From VBDM01 sp049802235 (GTDB lineage: Bacteria > Pseudomonadota > Gammaproteobacteria > Burkholderiales > SG8-39), in contig JBARMB010000078.1 of assembly GCA_049802235.1 (NCBI GenBank), positions 1 to 20,837 of the forward strand: a stretch of DNA of 20,837 nt, read 5' to 3'. Below the pieces are notes generated by a model. The model did not search any database. It was not told where the DNA came from and saw only the letters and a list, made by a program, of their open reading frames with translations. A program made the translations under genes and the position numbers. The first letter of the stretch is position 1. Each line of letters opens with the position of its first letter. Below, one piece after another: positions 7,968-15,728 of this stretch.

Positions 7968-8828
7968 ATGACTTATCTTCGTTGGTGCGCCTCTCTCCTC
8001 GCAACGCTGTTGATCGGAACGGGAACTGCTTTCGCGGACCCGGCCGCAATTGACGACGGCATTGCAGCGATCGCCACCGCGTTTGAGCGCGAGGTTGACA
8101 GGAAGCTCCCGGTACCGGCCGGGGAGCAAGCCGACTACGCCGGCGCGCTTCGCGCCGAACTGGCGCGCGCCGGCAAGGAAGCGCTGCGTCCGGAATTCGT
8201 GCTGCTGGTCGACCGCAGCCCGGCGGTACAGGCGGCATTCCTCTACTGGATTTCGGCGGAGGACTGGCGTTTCATCGGGGCGTCGCCCGTGGCGACGGGC
8301 TTGCCCGGCGCTTACGAACATTTCCTGACGCCGCTCGGCGTGTTCGAGCACTCGGTGGCCAACATGGATTTCCGCGCGGAGGGCACCGTCAACGAATTCG
8401 GCGTCCGGGGCTACGGACTCAAAGGGATGCGTGTCTTCGACTTCGGCTGGGTCATGGGCGAGCGCGGCTGGGGCGAGGGCGGCATGAGCCCAATGCGGCT
8501 GGAGATGCATGCGACCGATCCGGGGCTGGAGAAGCTGCTCGGGACAGCGCACTCCGAGGGCTGCATCCGCATTCCGGCGACGCTCGACCGTTTCCTCGAT
8601 CATCACGGGATCCTGGATGCGAATTACGAGCGGGTCGTCACGACGCTCGGCATGCGCTTGAGCATTCTGCTTCCGGACCGTGAACCGACGCCGTGGGCGG
8701 GACGCACTCTCGTCATCATCGATTCGGAGCGAAGCAGGCGGCCCGCCTGGTCCCCCTTACCCGGAAGGCAAGCACCCCAATCACCCTCATCCCCCGAACT
8801 CGACGCGCCCCGGTCGGGAGGCTGCTAA
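7968..8828 (+). CDS. Exported L,D-transpeptidase (YkuD-like) family protein
   Basis: The 286-residue protein has a signal peptide (residues 1-23, cleavage near AFA-DP) and a domain with the YkuD active-site pattern: His181 in MHATDP and HSEGCIRIP (195-203) with the expected catalytic Cys199 and Arg201. Such enzymes cross-link peptidoglycan or attach proteins to it through 3-3 bonds in the periplasm. Sequence upstream of the domain is unlike the LysM-YkuD enzymes, so the exact substrate is open. ATG 7968 is chosen because it begins the signal peptide; no ribosome binding site precedes it. The last ~35 residues (after LVIID, about 253-286), rich in Pro, Ser and Arg, have no domain character and seem to read into intergenic repeat-like DNA. 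Confidence 0.82.
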   Translation: MTYLRWCASLLATLLIGTGTAFADPAAIDDGIAAIATAFEREVDRKLPVPAGEQADYAGALRAELARAGKEALRPEFVLLVDRSPAVQAAFLYWISAEDWRFIGASPVATGLPGAYEHFLTPLGVFEHSVANMDFRAEGTVNEFGVRGYGLKGMRVFDFGWVMGERGWGEGGMSPMRLEMHATDPGLEKLLGTAHSEGCIRIPATLDRFLDHHGILDANYERVVTTLGMRLSILLPDREPTPWAGRTLVIIDSERSRRPAWSPLPGRQAPQSPSSPELDAPRSGGC

Positions 8829-8944
8829 TCGCTCGCGGGCACGCGTTCGAATTCGGCGAGCCACGCGCGCGCGGAAGCGTCCGACGGCGCGCACCAATCG
8901 CGGCGCGTCTCGAGTTGGATGCGGCCATAAGACTCCATGACAAA

Positions 8945-8980
8945 ACGAGGGCGTCCCCTCGTCTTCCCCTGCGTCAGGGG
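8945..8980. repeat. Tandem hairpins downstream of the L,D-transpeptidase-like gene
   Basis: ACGAGG (8945-8950) pairs with CCTCGT (8957-8962), and CCCCTG (8966-8971) pairs with CAGGGG (8975-8980) over a 3-base loop. No T-run follows, so a classical terminator is not shown. The wording resembles the GC-rich intergenic repeats common in proteobacteria. The rest of 8829-9082 holds no supported gene. Confidence 0.45.
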
Positions 8981-9082
8981 AGTAACGATACTTCGATTCT
9001 AGCGGGTAGCTCCTGGCGGAGTGCTTTCCGGACGTCCTAGGATTTTCGTCGCCGAACCTCCCCGAAAGAGTCTGCAGCTCAC

Positions 9083-9620
9083 ATGCCGAGTTCATCCCAA
9101 CGCTTGCTGGTCAACCACGCCCCGGTTCTGACTCTGTGGGCGGCAGTGGTAGCCAAGCGCTTGGGGGTTGAGCGGGACGAGGCCCTGACGCTGGCGCGAG
9201 CCTTTGCCGGGCTCAACGCCTACGCCGAGGGCAAGGCACTGGGGATCTTTCATCCAAAGCCTGCTGAAGTGAAGGCCAAGCGCAAGACCCTCAAGCACGG
9301 CGAGGGGCTCACGGTGAATCTGCTCCACGGGGCGGTGCCTGCAGTCCGCACCCCGATGGCATCCGAGCCCTGTCCAAGCGCCGTCCAATCGCCCCGGACT
9401 CCGTGCAGCGATACCTGGAAGGGAAATTTGGCGAAGGGTTTCGGGCGGCAGGGGGGCAATGGAAGTCCTCGCTCGATCGCTCCCTGCTCCAGCGATAGCG
9501 GACCGCGCCTACGCCCTATAAGAGGCGTTTCGACCGGAGCTGCCCGCCGGCACCAAGGGATGGGGCGCCAAAGGGATGCTCGGCCTGAAGAAGATTCAGG
9601 GGCTTCAAATCCGAAATTAG
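9083..9620 (+). pseudogene. Decayed conserved hypothetical gene (two frameshifts, one stop)
   Basis: The protein can be pieced together over three frames. Bases 9083-9352 give the opening MPSSSQRLLVNHAPVLTLWAAV and run through LTLARAFAGLNAYAEGKALGIF. The frame then shifts at the C-run near 9351-9354, continuing as DGIRALSKRRPIAPDSVQRYLEGKFGEGFRAA. It shifts again at the G-run 9451-9456, continuing as MEVLARSLPAPAIADRAYAL, meets TAA at 9519-9521, and resumes as EAFRPELPAGTKGWGAKGML to TAG at 9618-9620. Each piece resembles consecutive parts of a roughly 150-180-residue conserved protein of unknown function that I recall from bacterial genomes. Both shifts fall in homopolymers, so sequencing error is possible for them but not for the stop. 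An open frame runs on to 9694 in the first frame, but its C-terminal part is out-of-frame nonsense. Confidence 0.7.
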
Positions 9621-9701
9621 GCCATACCCGAAAAGTGCAGGCTGCCCCGAAACCGCGTACTCTTGTAGTCGGCTCAATAAGACCGCCGGGTTGATCGGAT
9701 C

Positions 9702-10151
9702 ATGCCAATTTATCGGAAAATTCTCGTGGCCACCGACGGCTCGGCCCTCTCTCAGAAAGCTGTACGCACCGCAGCCAGCCTGGCAAAGCTGAACGACGCG
9801 GCGCTCACGATCTTCTACGCAGCTCCCTCCTATCCGCCCTCAACGTACGTGAAGGACCTCTTCTTGTCGTACGGCCCCAGGATTCGGTTGGCGAAAGAGG
9901 CGGAACTCCACGCCAGACGGTTGCTACAAAAAGCAGCCAACTCAATGAGACGGATCGGCATTCGTCCCACGTTAAAATTCCTGGTCGGTCCTTACCCCGC
10001 TGCGGCGATTCTGCAATTCGCGGCCAAGCTCAAGCCCGACCTAATTGTCATGGGGCATCGTGGACATCGCCCCTTGCCGCAGTTGCTTCTTGGCGGCACC
10101 ACGCGAGAGGTGCTTGCACGCTGGCGCGGGGCGGTGCTCGTAGTGCGTTAG
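9702..10151 (+). CDS. Universal stress protein (UspA family)
   Basis: The 149-residue cytoplasmic protein is a single Usp domain of normal length. It begins IYRKILVATDGS, the first strand with the conserved Asp, and ends LIVMGHRGHRPLPQLLLGGTTREVL. The latter is the ATP-binding loop G-x2-G-x9-G (Gly118, Gly121, Gly131), with Gly132 where Ser or Thr usually follows. Usp proteins bind ATP or AMP and help survival under starvation, oxygen limitation or membrane stress; the precise action is rarely known. The gene stands alone after the pseudogene. A palindrome TGATCGGATCA straddles the region just before the ATG, but it is not an FNR site because the spacing is wrong. Confidence 0.92.
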   Translation: MPIYRKILVATDGSALSQKAVRTAASLAKLNDAALTIFYAAPSYPPSTYVKDLFLSYGPRIRLAKEAELHARRLLQKAANSMRRIGIRPTLKFLVGPYPAAAILQFAAKLKPDLIVMGHRGHRPLPQLLLGGTTREVLARWRGAVLVVR

Positions 10152-10376
10152 TGACTTTACCTCCTTAGCGGCGTCATGTTGGCACAGGCCGCTTTCCGGA
10201 AACTAATGGCGTTGCGAGAAACCAGGGGCTGTCTTAGCAAACTGTCCGTGACCTTTAAGGAGCCCGCTCGCTCAGCGGTACCCGTAGCAATCAGGAGTTC
10301 CGGGATTTGACCGGGTTGAGGGAGCCGAGCAGGCTTCGAACCTCTCAGGTTATCCGAATGATTTGACCTCTCGCGA

Positions 10377-10402
10377 ATGTCGGCTCTCGGCCGGTTCGCG
10401 AC
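10377..10402 (+). repeat. Dispersed intergenic repeat, copy 1
   Basis: This 26-base stretch matches 20713-20738 at 21 positions, including 14 identical bases (GGCCGGTTCGCGAC). Both copies lie in gene-free DNA about 10 kb apart. The wording resembles degenerate intergenic repeats seen in proteobacteria. Confidence 0.45.
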
Positions 10403-10431
10403 ACGCCGGTAAGGAACCCCCTAGCGTGTCG
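10399..10431. repeat. Inverted repeat, 8-base arms, 17-base loop
   Basis: CGACACGC (10399-10406) pairs with GCGTGTCG (10424-10431). It lies 87 bases past the stop of the last exporter gene on the minus strand. There is no T-run on either side, so a termination role is only a guess. Confidence 0.4.
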
Positions 10432-10517
10432 TATCCGTGAAATTATTGCACCTGAACCGTGTCGATATCCATGCTGGAGCATGTTACGGCGCTTCCGTTG
10501 GCGAGATGCCTGTACGC

Positions 10518-11603
10518 TTAACGCGAACGCAACAGGCTTAATGCCAGAGCGACCACCCCCAACAATGCCATCATGCCGAACTCGAAAGGATGTTCGACGA
10601 TGCCGCCGCCCTTCAGGAAGAGATCGCGGATCACTACCAGGTAGTAGCGCAGCGGATCGATCAGGCTCAACCATTGCATGCTTTGAGGCATGTTGCGGAT
10701 CGGGAACGCAAACCCGGACAGCACCATCATCGGCATGATGAAAAAGGATGCCGAGAGCATGGCCTGCTGCTGGGTGCTGGCGTAGCTCGACACGAGCAAA
10801 CCGATTCCCTGCGTACTGGCCAGCAGGACCAGGCTGGCGGCAACCAGCGAAAATACGTTGCCGCGAAATGGCACCCCGAACCAAGCGACCGCGACCGCGG
10901 CGATCATGAGCGCGTCGAACAGGCCGACGCAGGTCACAGGGGCCATCTTGCCGACGAGGAACTCCAGGCGCGCCACCGGCGTGACCATCAGCCGCTCCAG
11001 CGTACCCGCTTCGCGTTCGCGGACCACCAGCATGGCGGTGAGCATCATGGTGGAGATGAACAGCACGTTGGCCATGATGCCGGGGACGAAAAACCAGCGA
11101 TCGTCCAGGTTGGGATTGAACCAGGCGCGCTGCTCCACGCTCACGGCAGGCATAATGCCCGCCTCTTGTTGCGCGTATTGACCGATGATCTGGCTGACCT
11201 CACCCACGATCAGAGCCGCGCTGTTGGGGTCCGAGCCGTCGGCGGCGAGCTGAACCGTGCGCTTCAATGCGAACCGGGATGGAATCTGCAGGATTACGCG
11301 AACTTCGTTGCGGTCCATCGCCGCGCTGGCTGCTTCGATGTTCGGGAAGAAAGACAGCGTGTAATGGCCCGTGGCTACGATAGCGGCCAGCATCTCGCGG
11401 GACTCCCGGCTGTCGTCGTAATTGACTACTGCTACGTCGGCATGACGCACATCGAAGGTGGCGGCATAGCCAAATAGCAGCAATTGCAGCAGCGGCGGAC
11501 CAACCAGTACGAAGCGCATGCGCGGATCGCGCAACAATTGCAGGAATTCCTTGCCGAGCAAGGCGCGCAAGCGAATGAACGAGCTGGTTAACGCGGCAAG
11601 CAT
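10518..11603 (-). CDS. ABC-2 type permease, YbhR-like (last gene of exporter operon)
   Basis: The 361-residue inner-membrane protein has an N-terminal helix (VLVGPPLLQLLLFGYAATFDV), a large periplasmic domain of about 140 residues, then five C-terminal helices. FVPGIMANVLFISTMMLTAMLVVREREAGTLERLMVTPVARLEFLVGKMAP and MVLSGFAFPIRNMPQSMQWLSLIDPLRYYLVVIRDLFLKG are the standard ABC-2 motifs of YbhS/YbhR/YhhJ permeases. It would pair with the permease encoded just upstream to form a heterodimeric channel. Its ATG shares one base with the stop of that gene (TAATG at 11602-11606), so translation is coupled. The family exports hydrophobic drugs or cations; no substrate can be named here. Confidence 0.92.
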   Translation of the reverse strand: MLAALTSSFIRLRALLGKEFLQLLRDPRMRFVLVGPPLLQLLLFGYAATFDVRHADVAVVNYDDSRESREMLAAIVATGHYTLSFFPNIEAASAAMDRNEVRVILQIPSRFALKRTVQLAADGSDPNSAALIVGEVSQIIGQYAQQEAGIMPAVSVEQRAWFNPNLDDRWFFVPGIMANVLFISTMMLTAMLVVREREAGTLERLMVTPVARLEFLVGKMAPVTCVGLFDALMIAAVAVAWFGVPFRGNVFSLVAASLVLLASTQGIGLLVSSYASTQQQAMLSASFFIMPMMVLSGFAFPIRNMPQSMQWLSLIDPLRYYLVVIRDLFLKGGGIVEHPFEFGMMALLGVVALALSLLRSR

Positions 11604-12706
11604 TACTGCAATCCCAGTTCCCGCGACTTGCGCGCCAGGAGCACGCCGAGCACCGTCAGCACGGCGAACAGCGCGAGCACTTCGCCCCAGAGGACCAGGG
11701 GACCGATCCCCTTGAGGAAAATCGCCTTGGACAGCGCCACGTAATAGCGCGCCGGCACGATCAGCGACAGGTACTGGATGGCCTGCGGCATGTTGGCGAT
11801 GGCATAAATGATCCCCGACAACATAAACGATGGAAGGAACGTGGTGACCTGCACCATCTGGCTGGCAAGTATCTGGTTGCCCGCGATGAGCGAAATCAAC
11901 ACGCCCTGGGTCATGACGACCAGCAGAAAGAGCGCAGAAACCAATGCCAGCGAGACGACCGAGCCGCGCAACGGAATGTCGAAGATGAACACCGCCGCCG
12001 CCACCGCGGCAAGCACATCGGCCATGCCGACGAAGAAATAGGGGACCAATTTGCCGAGCAGAAACTCGCCGCGAGTCAGTGGCGTCGTGCGCAACATCAC
12101 CAGATTGCCGGACTCCATCTCGCGCGCCACGGTGAGCGAGGTCATAAGCGCTCCAACCACGCTCATCACCATGACGATCACCCCGGGCACGATCGCGTAG
12201 CGGCTTTCATTGGCCTCGTTAAACCACGTGCGGTCTTCGACTGTTATAGGGGAGGCTACGCCCTGCAAGGACAGGGCGTAGCCGTTGACCAAGGCCAAGG
12301 CGTAGTTGCGCACCAAGCGCCCAGTGTTAGCGTCGCTGCCGTCGAGGATGAGCTGCACGCGCCCCTGTCCGCGCGCAAGCCCGGCCGCAAAGTCGTGCGG
12401 AATCACCAGCGCGGCCCACACATCACCGGCCTGAATGGCGGCAGACAGAGCATGCCGGTCAGGAAAGTGGAGCACCACGTGGAATGCGCGGCTCGCCTCG
12501 AAGTGCGCGGCCATGTCGTTCGATGCGGAGTCGTGCGACTCCTGCAGAATGCCGATCGGCGCATGCATGATGTCCAGATTGATGGCATAGCCGTACAGGA
12601 ACAGCATCATCGTCGGCATGAGGAACATCTGCACCAGGCTTCGCGCATCACGCAGCAGGTGCCACCACTCCTTGCGCGCCATGGCGCGAACGTTTTGTAG
12701 CCTCAT
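11603..12706 (-). CDS. ABC-2 type permease, YbhS-like
   Basis: The 367-residue protein has the same plan as its partner: a helix near residues 25-45 (LVQMFLMPTMMLFLYGYAINLDI), a periplasmic domain carrying VQLILDGSDANTGRLV, then IVPGVIVMVMSVVGALMTSLTVAREMESGNLVMLRTTPLTRGEFLLGKLVPYF and MLSGIIYAIANMPQAIQYLSLIVPARYYV. The two permeases are clear paralogues, as YbhS and YbhR are in E. coli. Its ATG overlaps the ATPase stop by four bases (ATGA, 12703-12706). It is the fourth gene of a five-gene operon, and the channel it forms is expected to connect with the HlyD-like protein encoded first. Confidence 0.92.
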   Translation of the reverse strand: MRLQNVRAMARKEWWHLLRDARSLVQMFLMPTMMLFLYGYAINLDIMHAPIGILQESHDSASNDMAAHFEASRAFHVVLHFPDRHALSAAIQAGDVWAALVIPHDFAAGLARGQGRVQLILDGSDANTGRLVRNYALALVNGYALSLQGVASPITVEDRTWFNEANESRYAIVPGVIVMVMSVVGALMTSLTVAREMESGNLVMLRTTPLTRGEFLLGKLVPYFFVGMADVLAAVAAAVFIFDIPLRGSVVSLALVSALFLLVVMTQGVLISLIAGNQILASQMVQVTTFLPSFMLSGIIYAIANMPQAIQYLSLIVPARYYVALSKAIFLKGIGPLVLWGEVLALFAVLTVLGVLLARKSRELGLQ

Positions 12707-13656
12707 GCGGCCGCCTGCTCTTCGAGCACCGCCACAAAAACATCCTCGAGCCCCGGCGCTGCCATCTCGACTGTCTCCATCGGAATACCGCGCCGCAGAG
12801 CCTCCTGGCGGATCTTTCCGATGAAATCAGCACTCGGGATGGCGGCGCGAAGCCGCACCCGCAGCCGACCGGCGTGGGGAATGACTTCGCGTATCTCCGG
12901 CCACTCCGCAAGCCAGCGCACCCAGTCGCCGCCGGCTGAAGTGCGCAACTCCAGGATCGGCGTTGCCAGGGGTCTGGCAAGCAGATCCTCCGGTGCTCCT
13001 TCAGCGACGATGCGGCCGGCGTGCATGAGGGCAAGCCGATCGCAGAACAAGGCCTCGTCCATGTAGTGGGTCGTCACCAGCACGCCGATGCCGCTCTCGG
13101 CCAACTCGTACACGAGTTCCCAGAACTGCTGGCGCGCAAGCGGATCGATACCGGAGGTGGGCTCGTCGAGAAACAGCACGTCCGGCTCATGCAGCAAGGC
13201 GGCTGCCACGGCCAGCCGGCGCTGGAATCCCAGCGGCAGTTCGCCGGCGCGCGTGTTTTGCTCGGATTTCAAGTCCAGGTGGTCCAGCGCCCAACCCAGT
13301 CTACTTCGGGCATGCTCTCCACGAAGATTGTAGAGCCCAGCCTGCAGCTTGAGGTTCTCCAGAACGGTGAGATCGCCGTAGAGTGCGAAGCGCTGCGCGA
13401 CGTAGCCGATGCGCCCGCGCGCGCTGCGCGCCGTGCGCACCATGTCGATGCCGGCGACTCGAATCTCCCCGCGGCTCGGGGCGAGCGTGCCGCAAAGCAT
13501 GCGGATGACGGTGGTCTTGCCCGCGCCATTGGCACCGAGCAGCCCAAATACCTCGCCGCGCTGCACGCCAAGGTCTACATCACTGACGGCCACAAAGACT
13601 CCGAAACGGCGCGTAAGGCCGCGGGCGGCAATTACCGTATTCGAATCTTCAGCCAT
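12703..13656 (-). CDS. ABC transporter ATP-binding protein, equivalent to C-terminal half of YbhF
   Basis: The 317-residue ATPase has Walker A GANGAGKT (41-48), Q-loop Gln88, Walker B VLFLDEP (160-166) and H-loop His197. Its signature motif is degenerate: LPLGF (140-144) replaces LSGGQ. ELPLG followed by a basic stretch and LAVAAALLHEP is what I recall for the second ATPase domain of E. coli YbhF. The C-terminal extension ends with MAAPGLEDVFVAVLEE, as usual for this group. The longest frame starts further up, but its first 32 residues are out-of-character sequence overlapping the previous gene, so ATG 13656 is used; it overlaps the upstream ATPase gene by 8 bases. It would form an asymmetric dimer with that protein. 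Confidence 0.92.
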   Translation of the reverse strand: MAEDSNTVIAARGLTRRFGVFVAVSDVDLGVQRGEVFGLLGANGAGKTTVIRMLCGTLAPSRGEIRVAGIDMVRTARSARGRIGYVAQRFALYGDLTVLENLKLQAGLYNLRGEHARSRLGWALDHLDLKSEQNTRAGELPLGFQRRLAVAAALLHEPDVLFLDEPTSGIDPLARQQFWELVYELAESGIGVLVTTHYMDEALFCDRLALMHAGRIVAEGAPEDLLARPLATPILELRTSAGGDWVRWLAEWPEIREVIPHAGRLRVRLRAAIPSADFIGKIRQEALRRGIPMETVEMAAPGLEDVFVAVLEEQAAA

Positions 13657-14578
13657 GGCCGCGCGCGCCGGCCAGCGCCAGGTCGCGCAACGCCACGTCC
13701 TGCAGCGTGGGTCGCAGGACCTCCACCCGCAGGTGGGGCGCGAGCGCGGCAATGCTGTCGCGCAGCACCGCCTCGTCCTGCTCCTCGCCGACCCAGATCT
13801 TGACCAGCCGGCCGACCGGAAAAATCATCTTCACGCCGGGCAGTTCGCCCAGCTTGTTGCAATAGCCGCGCACACCGGCACCCGAGACGCCAAGCAGGCG
13901 TGCCGCGGCGACTGCCATCAGTTCGAGCGGCGCGCCCTCGCGCACGAAGCGGCCCTCCTCCAGCAGGCCGACGCGGTCGCAGCGTTCCGCCTCCTCCATG
14001 TTGGCGGTGGCATACACGATCGCAACGCCTTCGGCGCGCACGCCATCGAGCAGCTGCCAGAAGGCGCGCCGCGATACCGGGTCCACCCCGGTGGTAGGCT
14101 CATCCAGGAACATGGCGCGCGGCCGGCTCACCAGCGCGCAGGCGAGCGCAAGCTTCTGCATCATGCCGCCGGAGAGCTGGCCGGCACGCCGGCTTTCAAA
14201 ACCGGCCAGGCCGGTGCGGGCGAGCAAATCGGCGATCAGCGACCGCGCCGCGCCACGCTCCAGGCCATGCAGGTCGGCGAAGAATTCGAGGTTCTCCCGT
14301 ACGGAAAGATCCAAGTACTGACCGAATCCTTGCGGCATGTAGGCGATCCGATCTCGCAGGCGTGGATCGGCAGCATCCATTCCCAAGACGGAGACGCGTC
14401 CCGCAGCCGGTGCGAGCTGGCCGATCATGAGCCGCAGCAAAGTGCTCTTTCCCGCCCCGTCCGCGCCGACCAGTCCGAATACCTCGCCTTCACCGACCGC
14501 GAGGTCAACACCGTCGAGCACCGGCCCTTTGCCGTAGGAAAAGCGCAGTCCCTCGACGCGAATGACCGACCGGCTCAC
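13649..14578 (-). CDS. ABC transporter ATP-binding protein, equivalent to N-terminal half of YbhF
   Basis: The 309-residue ATPase has Walker A GADGAGKS (38-45), Q-loop Gln83, a good signature LSGGM (135-139) and Walker B AMFLDEP (155-161). The H-loop histidine is missing: YATANMEEAE has Ala192 where TTHYMDEAE of the partner has His. The C-terminal part (PTLQDVALRDLALAGARG) matches the linker side of the fused YbhF. The start ATG overlaps the stop of the HlyD gene by four bases (14575-14578). As a pair with the next gene product, its own nucleotide site would be completed by the partner's degenerate LPLGF, whereas its LSGGM completes the partner's intact site. Confidence 0.92.
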   Translation of the reverse strand: MSRSVIRVEGLRFSYGKGPVLDGVDLAVGEGEVFGLVGADGAGKSTLLRLMIGQLAPAAGRVSVLGMDAADPRLRDRIAYMPQGFGQYLDLSVRENLEFFADLHGLERGAARSLIADLLARTGLAGFESRRAGQLSGGMMQKLALACALVSRPRAMFLDEPTTGVDPVSRRAFWQLLDGVRAEGVAIVYATANMEEAERCDRVGLLEEGRFVREGAPLELMAVAAARLLGVSGAGVRGYCNKLGELPGVKMIFPVGRLVKIWVGEEQDEAVLRDSIAALAPHLRVEVLRPTLQDVALRDLALAGARGHG

Positions 14579-15561
14579 TTCTCGACTGCCAGCCGAACGT
14601 CTGCGGGCATCCCGATCTTGAGCTGCCCTTCAGCGTTGTCTACATCCACTCTAATCCGATAGACCAGATCAACGCGCAGGGCCTTGGTTTCGACTGTCTT
14701 GGGCGTAAACTCCGCTTCCGGAGAGATGAAGGACAATCGCCCGGCAAAGCTTTTGCCCGGTAATCCGTCTACCCGCACCTCGGCCGTCTGTCCCAGCTTG
14801 ACCCGCGGCAGATCCTTCTCCCCGAGGTACGCTCTCACCCATGGCCGGTCGAGTTCGGCCACGCGAAACACCGCTTGACCCGCGGCTACAACCTGTCCTC
14901 GCTCTGAGAGGCGCACACTCACGACACCGGCCACCGGACTCACCAGTTTGACGTAGGCCAACTGCTGCTCGGCGATAGCAACCGCTGCTCGCGCGGCGGC
15001 ATAGTCCGCCGCGGCGCGCGCGATATCTTCCTTGCGTGGACCCTCTCGCAGTAGCGACAGGTTTTGCTTCGCCTGCTCCACTTTGGCGACGGCGACGTCC
15101 GCTTGGTCGATCGCATGGTCGAGTGCCTCCTGGGAAACGAAATGCCTGGCCACCAGATCGGTATTGCGTTTCACCTCCGCATTGGCAAAGTGCAGATCGG
15201 CCTCAGTCTGCAACAGCGCTGCCTCGGCCGAGCGGATGTCCTGCGGGCGCGAGCCGGCCTGGAGAACGGCCAGCGCTTTCTGCGCCGAGTTCTCTTGGGC
15301 GCGAGCGCGTGACAGCGCCAACTCGTAATCCTTCGGGGCGAGCTCCGCGACGACCTCTGAAACCTGGACCTTGCGGCCCTCGTCCGTATTGAGCCGAAGG
15401 ATGCGCCCTCCTGCCTGGAACGAGAGGTCGACCTGGTGCGCGTCGACCGTGCCGGACAAGGTCAGCATGCCGCGTTCGGAGCCCCCATCCCAGAATTTGT
15501 CACACGCAACCAGCGCGATGACAGCTAGAAGTGAAAGGCCAAAGCTCCTCACGAAAATCAT
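14575..15561 (-). CDS. HlyD-family periplasmic adaptor, lipoprotein (YbhG-like)
   Basis: The 328-residue membrane fusion protein begins with a short signal ending LLAVIALVAC. Cys20 in a plausible lipobox suggests lipid anchoring to the inner membrane. Next come LSGTVDAHQVDLSFQAGGRILRLNTDEGRKVQVSEVVAEL (first half of the lipoyl-like domain), a long alpha-hairpin rich in Ala, Glu and Gln (about 80-200) with QAGSRPQDIRSAEAAL and REGPRKEDIARAAADY, then LVSPVAGVVSVRLSERGQVVAAGQAVFRVAEL (second half) and a beta-barrel domain. Such adaptors link an ABC exporter to an outer-membrane channel. It is the first gene of the operon. ATG 15561 has no clear ribosome binding site. No outer-membrane TolC-like gene or TetR regulator is in the window. 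Confidence 0.92.
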   Translation of the reverse strand: MIFVRSFGLSLLAVIALVACDKFWDGGSERGMLTLSGTVDAHQVDLSFQAGGRILRLNTDEGRKVQVSEVVAELAPKDYELALSRARAQENSAQKALAVLQAGSRPQDIRSAEAALLQTEADLHFANAEVKRNTDLVARHFVSQEALDHAIDQADVAVAKVEQAKQNLSLLREGPRKEDIARAAADYAAARAAVAIAEQQLAYVKLVSPVAGVVSVRLSERGQVVAAGQAVFRVAELDRPWVRAYLGEKDLPRVKLGQTAEVRVDGLPGKSFAGRLSFISPEAEFTPKTVETKALRVDLVYRIRVDVDNAEGQLKIGMPADVRLAVEK

Positions 15562-15581
15562 GGGATGCTCGAGACAGCTAC

Positions 15582-15610
15582 TTGCTAACAGGCCGTTCGA
15601 ACCGCTTCAA
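15582..15610 (-). promoter_or_regulatory. Possible sigma70 promoter of the exporter operon
   Basis: On the minus strand TTGAAG (15605-15610) and TAGCAA (15582-15587) are 17 bases apart, just upstream of the HlyD start. The -10 match is only moderate. The position, between the end of the Mo-hydroxylase operon and the first exporter gene, is right. Confidence 0.3.
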
Positions 15611-15728
15611 GAATGAACCCCATCTCTTTGCGAGCTAAACTTTTGGGCTCATCGAAAAGCTTGCACGCATGGCGAAAGCGCGGCGGTTCGTGCAGTTCAT
15701 TTCGCATAAGAAGGTCGGGGCGTGACGC

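Larger units (their letters stand above)
10152..10517. other. Gene-free tract after the universal stress protein gene
   Basis: About 366 bases with no supported gene. It holds a copy of a dispersed repeat (10377-10402), an 8-base inverted repeat (10399-10431) and a small hairpin CATGC-TGGA-GCATG (10470-10483) beyond the end of the minus-strand exporter operon. A minus-strand frame that enters the permease gene antiparallel to nothing recognisable was discarded. It may be decayed mobile or duplicated DNA. Confidence 0.45.

Noticed and set aside
9690..9704. Palindrome TTGATCGGATCAT before the universal stress protein gene as an FNR site
   Set aside because: The half-sites are separated by three bases rather than four and the right half is ATCAT, so it does not fit FNR.
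10260..10370. A tRNA-like GGTTCGAA word on the minus strand
   Set aside because: No acceptor, D or anticodon stems can be drawn around it.
13409..14662. A 417-codon plus-strand frame across the two ATPase genes
   Set aside because: Opposite strand to two ATPases with complete motifs; the translation has no recognisable character.
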